NCBI GenBank assembly: GCA_905233965.1
Contig: CAJOFG010000036.1
Location: 1-8,092, forward strand
From: an uncultured Selenomonadaceae bacterium
GTDB lineage: Bacteria > Bacillota > Negativicutes > Selenomonadales > Selenomonadaceae
Reading direction: 5' to 3'
DNA length: 8,092 nucleotides
The position numbers and the translations under genes are program-made. The notes beneath the pieces were generated by a model. That model did no database searches, was not told the DNA's origin, and saw only the letters and a program-made list of their open reading frames with translations. Below, one piece after another: positions 6,542-8,092 of the stretch (position 1 is the first letter of the stretch; each line of letters begins with the position of its first letter).

Positions 6542-6569
6542 ATGTTATCATTGGGAAAAATTTTTGCAA
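6542..6569 (-). promoter_or_regulatory. candidate promoter for the beta-lactamase-fold gene
   Basis: Reading the minus strand, TTGCAA (6569-6564) is followed by a 16-bp spacer and TAACAT (6547-6542; 4 of 6 matches), with TG one base before it (6550-6549) as an extended -10. Start of transcription would be near 6535, leaving a leader of about 22 nt. It shares its -10 bases with the promoter on the opposite strand. Confidence 0.45.
6543..6551 (+). promoter_or_regulatory. candidate extended -10 promoter for the M15 gene
   Basis: TGTTATCAT: TG (6543-6544), one base, then TATCAT (6546-6551; 5 of 6 matches to TATAAT). No good -35 box lies at 16-18 bp, as is common for extended -10 promoters. Transcription would start near 6558, downstream of any ATG start further left, which supports TTG 6582 as the real start. 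Confidence 0.45.
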
Positions 6570-6573
6570 GGAG
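6568..6573 (+). promoter_or_regulatory. ribosome binding site for a TTG start
   Basis: AAGGAG is followed by TGATTTTG and TTG at 6582-6584, an 8-nt spacing. A second TTG at 6579-6581 is in frame but closer. No ATG lies near this site in the M15 frame. Confidence 0.65.
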
Positions 6574-6581
6574 TGATTTTG

Positions 6582-7196
6582 TTGAACGATTTTTATATTT
6601 CCGGCGTTGACGATGAAATTTTTTCCCGGATTCGCGGCAAATCTTACAAGGAAGATTGTTTTCTTCCGCGTGAGGAATTGCGTTATCTGCACGTCATGCA
6701 CAAAGATTTGAACGGAAAAATTTTCCCCGGCGAATTGATTTGCAACGTGTACATTGTCGCCGCGCTCCTCGATATTTTCAAAAAACTTTACGCCGCCGAT
6801 TATCCGATTGAAAAAATTCGGCTCATTGACGAATACGATGCCGACGATGAAAAATCTATGGCGGATAACAATTCTTCGTGCTTTAACTTTCGCGTCGTCG
6901 CCGGCACGAAAAGAATTTCCCTTCACGCTCTCGGACTTGCCGTCGATATAAATCCGCTGTACAACCCGTACATAACTTTTTCCGGCGGCAAAAAAAATAT
7001 CGCACCGGCAAATTCCGCAGACTTTGAAGACCGGGAAAAAAATTTTCCGTACAAAATTGCCGACGACGATTTTTGCAAAAAACTTTTCACGGAACACGGT
7101 TTTATTTGGGGCGGCGATTGGACGGACTGCAAAGATTATCAGCACTTCGCACTGCCCGACGATATCGTCGCGAAACTTTATCCCGGCGTGAGATAA
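6582..7196 (+). CDS. M15 family zinc D-Ala-D-Ala carboxypeptidase-like peptidase
   Basis: 204 aa from TTG 6582. It belongs to the M15 (VanY/M15_4-type) metallopeptidases, which cut D-Ala-D-Ala or L-Ala-D-Glu bonds in peptidoglycan peptides. The sequence SLHALGLAVD (113-122) gives zinc ligands His115 and Asp122. DYQHF (185-189) gives the third ligand His188 and the likely catalytic base Asp185, preceded by the conserved FIWGGDW (174-180). The upstream block LIDEYDADDEKSMADNNSSC (81-100) is also a family hallmark. No signal peptide is visible from this start, and a longer reading to ATG-like codons at 6492 gives a Lys/Phe-rich stretch that is not a good signal and would begin upstream of the likely transcription start. 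Five cysteines fit a cytosolic protein. It is divergent from the beta-lactamase-fold gene. The enzyme class is firm; substrate and location are inferred. Confidence 0.9.
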   Translation: MNDFYISGVDDEIFSRIRGKSYKEDCFLPREELRYLHVMHKDLNGKIFPGELICNVYIVAALLDIFKKLYAADYPIEKIRLIDEYDADDEKSMADNNSSCFNFRVVAGTKRISLHALGLAVDINPLYNPYITFSGGKKNIAPANSADFEDREKNFPYKIADDDFCKKLFTEHGFIWGGDWTDCKDYQHFALPDDIVAKLYPGVR

Positions 7197-7211
7197 AAAA
7201 TTTTTCCGAAC

Positions 7212-7260
7212 AAAAAAAACACCTTCGTCGCGAAAAAAAATTTCGGGAAGGTGCTTTTTT
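7212..7260. terminator. bidirectional intrinsic terminator between convergent genes
   Basis: CACCTTC (7220-7226) pairs with GAAGGTG (7247-7253), with an inner CGAAA/TTTCG pairing around an A-run loop. On the + strand the stem is followed by C and T6 (7255-7260), for the M15 gene. On the minus strand it is followed by eight T residues (complement of A 7212-7219), for the ACT-domain operon. Confidence 0.85.
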
Positions 7261-7280
7261 ATTTTGCGAAAATTTTTTTG

Positions 7281-7706
7281 TCAGACTTCGGAAATTTGTT
7301 CCTGCGACAAAGATGTTAAACCTTTTTCGGCAAGAAGTGACTCCGCCTTTTTCGTGTCGGCGACCCGGAAAATCATGTAAGCTCTTTCTTTGCCGGCGAA
7401 TGCGTACATATATTCGATATTTACTCCGGCATCTTCAAAATATTGCAGGAGCGAATCGAGTCCGCCGGTATTGTCGGAAATCGCGTAGACCAAAACCGGA
7501 GTGAACGACGCGACAAAATTTGCTTCCTTCAAAACATTCGTCGTTTCGTAAACGTCATTTACCAACATCCGGGCGATACCGAAATCTTTCGTGTCGGCAA
7601 GTGAGAGGGCGCGAATGTTGACATTATTTTTTGCCAAAACTTCCGTCATTTTTTTTAAAGTTCCCGGTTTATTCTCCAGGAAAACCGAAACTTGCTTTAC
7701 GCTCAT
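7281..7706 (-). CDS. tandem ACT-domain protein
   Basis: 141 aa made of two ACT domains, about residues 3-66 and 69-138. The first begins VKQVSVFLENKPGTLKKMTEVL, with the characteristic ENKPGTL turn where ACT domains bind amino acids; the second has VLVYAISDNTGGLDSLLQYF and AGVNIEYMYAF. There is no catalytic domain, so it is a stand-alone small-molecule-binding regulator (COG4747-like, from memory). Its ribosome binding site AAGGAGG (minus strand 7723-7717) overlaps the paaK stop codon, and the gap is 15 nt, so the two are cotranscribed and probably coupled. This pairing with paaK recurs in anaerobes. An effector such as an aromatic or branched-chain amino acid is plausible, but nothing in the sequence names it. 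Confidence 0.93.
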   Translation of the reverse strand: MSVKQVSVFLENKPGTLKKMTEVLAKNNVNIRALSLADTKDFGIARMLVNDVYETTNVLKEANFVASFTPVLVYAISDNTGGLDSLLQYFEDAGVNIEYMYAFAGKERAYMIFRVADTKKAESLLAEKGLTSLSQEQISEV

Positions 7707-7716
7707 TTTTTTCCGA

Positions 7717-7723
7717 CCTCCTT
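7717..7723 (-). promoter_or_regulatory. ribosome binding site overlapping the paaK stop
   Basis: On the minus strand AAGGAGG (7723-7717) shares two bases with the TAA stop of paaK (7724-7722) and lies 10 nt before the ACT gene's ATG. This arrangement favours re-initiation by ribosomes finishing paaK. Confidence 0.75.
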
Positions 7724-8092
7724 AAAGTTTTCTGTTGTCGATGACGCGAACGGCTTTTCCTTCGCTCCGTGTAATCGTTTTCGGCGCGACGAGAGAAATA
7801 TTTGCTTTAATGCCCAACATGGAGCGCAAATCATTTTCCAAAACTTTTTTGCGCGCTTGAATTTCGCCGACGTTATCGGTGAACATTTCCGGCGTCATTT
7901 CAACTTTAATTTCAAAAGTATCCGTATGATTTACGCGATCGACGATAATTTGATAATTCGCCGCGTAACCGTTGTTGAGGAGAACGGTTTCAATCTGGCT
8001 GGGGAAAACATTTACACCGCGAATAATCAGCATATCGTCCGTGCGACCTTTCAACCGGGTCATTCTGATGAGAGTTCTGCCGCAGGAACATT
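7722..8092 (-). CDS. paaK: phenylacetate-CoA ligase, C-terminal part (5' end off window)
   Basis: Only the last 122 residues are in the window; the usual length is about 430 aa. The enzyme joins phenylacetate or a related aryl acid to CoA with ATP through an acyl-adenylate. Visible are CSCGRTLIRMTRLKGRTDD at the start (the hinge motif GRTDDML with its aspartate), then IIRGVNVFPSQIE, typical of the PaaK C-terminal domain, and TRSEGKAVRVID near the end, where the lysine of EGKA is the expected adenylation lysine. The ATG at 8063 is an internal methionine, not the start, because the frame stays open to the window edge and matches the family further upstream. In anaerobes such ligases often serve aryl-acid re-use for aromatic amino acids, with indolepyruvate oxidoreductase; whether that applies lies outside this window. 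Confidence 0.94.
   Translation of the reverse strand, partial: CSCGRTLIRMTRLKGRTDDMLIIRGVNVFPSQIETVLLNNGYAANYQIIVDRVNHTDTFEIKVEMTPEMFTDNVGEIQARKKVLENDLRSMLGIKANISLVAPKTITRSEGKAVRVIDNRKL

Noticed and set aside
6513..7145. 211-codon upstream extension of the beta-lactamase-fold frame on the minus strand
   Set aside because: It lies fully antisense to the M15 gene, shows no domain, and a strong ribosome binding site supports the start at 6512.
1..8092. Mobile element, CRISPR array, tRNA or riboswitch
   Set aside because: I looked for regularly spaced repeats, terminal inverted repeats with a transposase, cloverleaf patterns and long structured leaders and saw none.

Overview
The window looks like an ordinary chromosomal segment of an AT-rich anaerobic Firmicute, most likely a diderm of the Negativicutes (Selenomonas/Acidaminococcus-like). 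The reasons are clean Shine-Dalgarno sites (AAGGAGG, GGAGGA) before almost every gene, an Asp23/Gls24-domain protein, and a paaK-type ligase next to an ACT-domain protein. There is also a run of Sec-exported proteins that would suit a periplasm. The assignment is inference from gene content, not from a marker gene. A-tract/T-tract runs (A5-8 followed by T3-9) recur throughout, inside genes as well as between them.

Left part (1-4270, all on +). After the tail and terminator of an off-window gene, a strong promoter (TTGACC, 18 bp, TGATATAAT) starts a tight cluster. It holds a site-2-type M50 membrane metalloprotease, peptidyl-tRNA hydrolase (pth), and a membrane-anchored DUF2939-like protein that overlaps pth by 4 nt. 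Two more exported proteins follow: a 226-aa one with a signal peptide, and a 314-aa one that may have a LolA/LppX-like fold. The block ends at a strong intrinsic terminator at 4237-4270.

Middle (4271-7260). A GTG-started protein joins an N-terminal P-loop (GPSGTGKS) to a C-terminal Asp23/Gls24 domain. Its end overlaps by 11 bp the end of a convergent serine beta-lactamase/DD-peptidase-fold gene on the minus strand. That gene is divergent from a TTG-started M15 metallopeptidase. The 69-bp gap between them holds a symmetric sequence that reads as an extended -10 element in both directions. Both enzymes belong to families that act on peptidoglycan or D-Ala-D-Ala type substrates, yet neither has a visible signal peptide.

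Right part (7200-8092, minus strand). A bidirectional terminator separates the M15 gene from a convergent operon whose last two genes are paaK (phenylacetate-CoA ligase, C-terminal 122 residues only) and a tandem-ACT protein. The ACT gene's ribosome binding site overlaps the paaK stop codon.

I see no mobile element, CRISPR array, tRNA, rRNA or riboswitch, and no clearly new system. The least explained items are the P-loop/Asp23 fusion, the signal-less peptidase pair with its shared promoter region, and the three exported proteins of unknown function behind pth.
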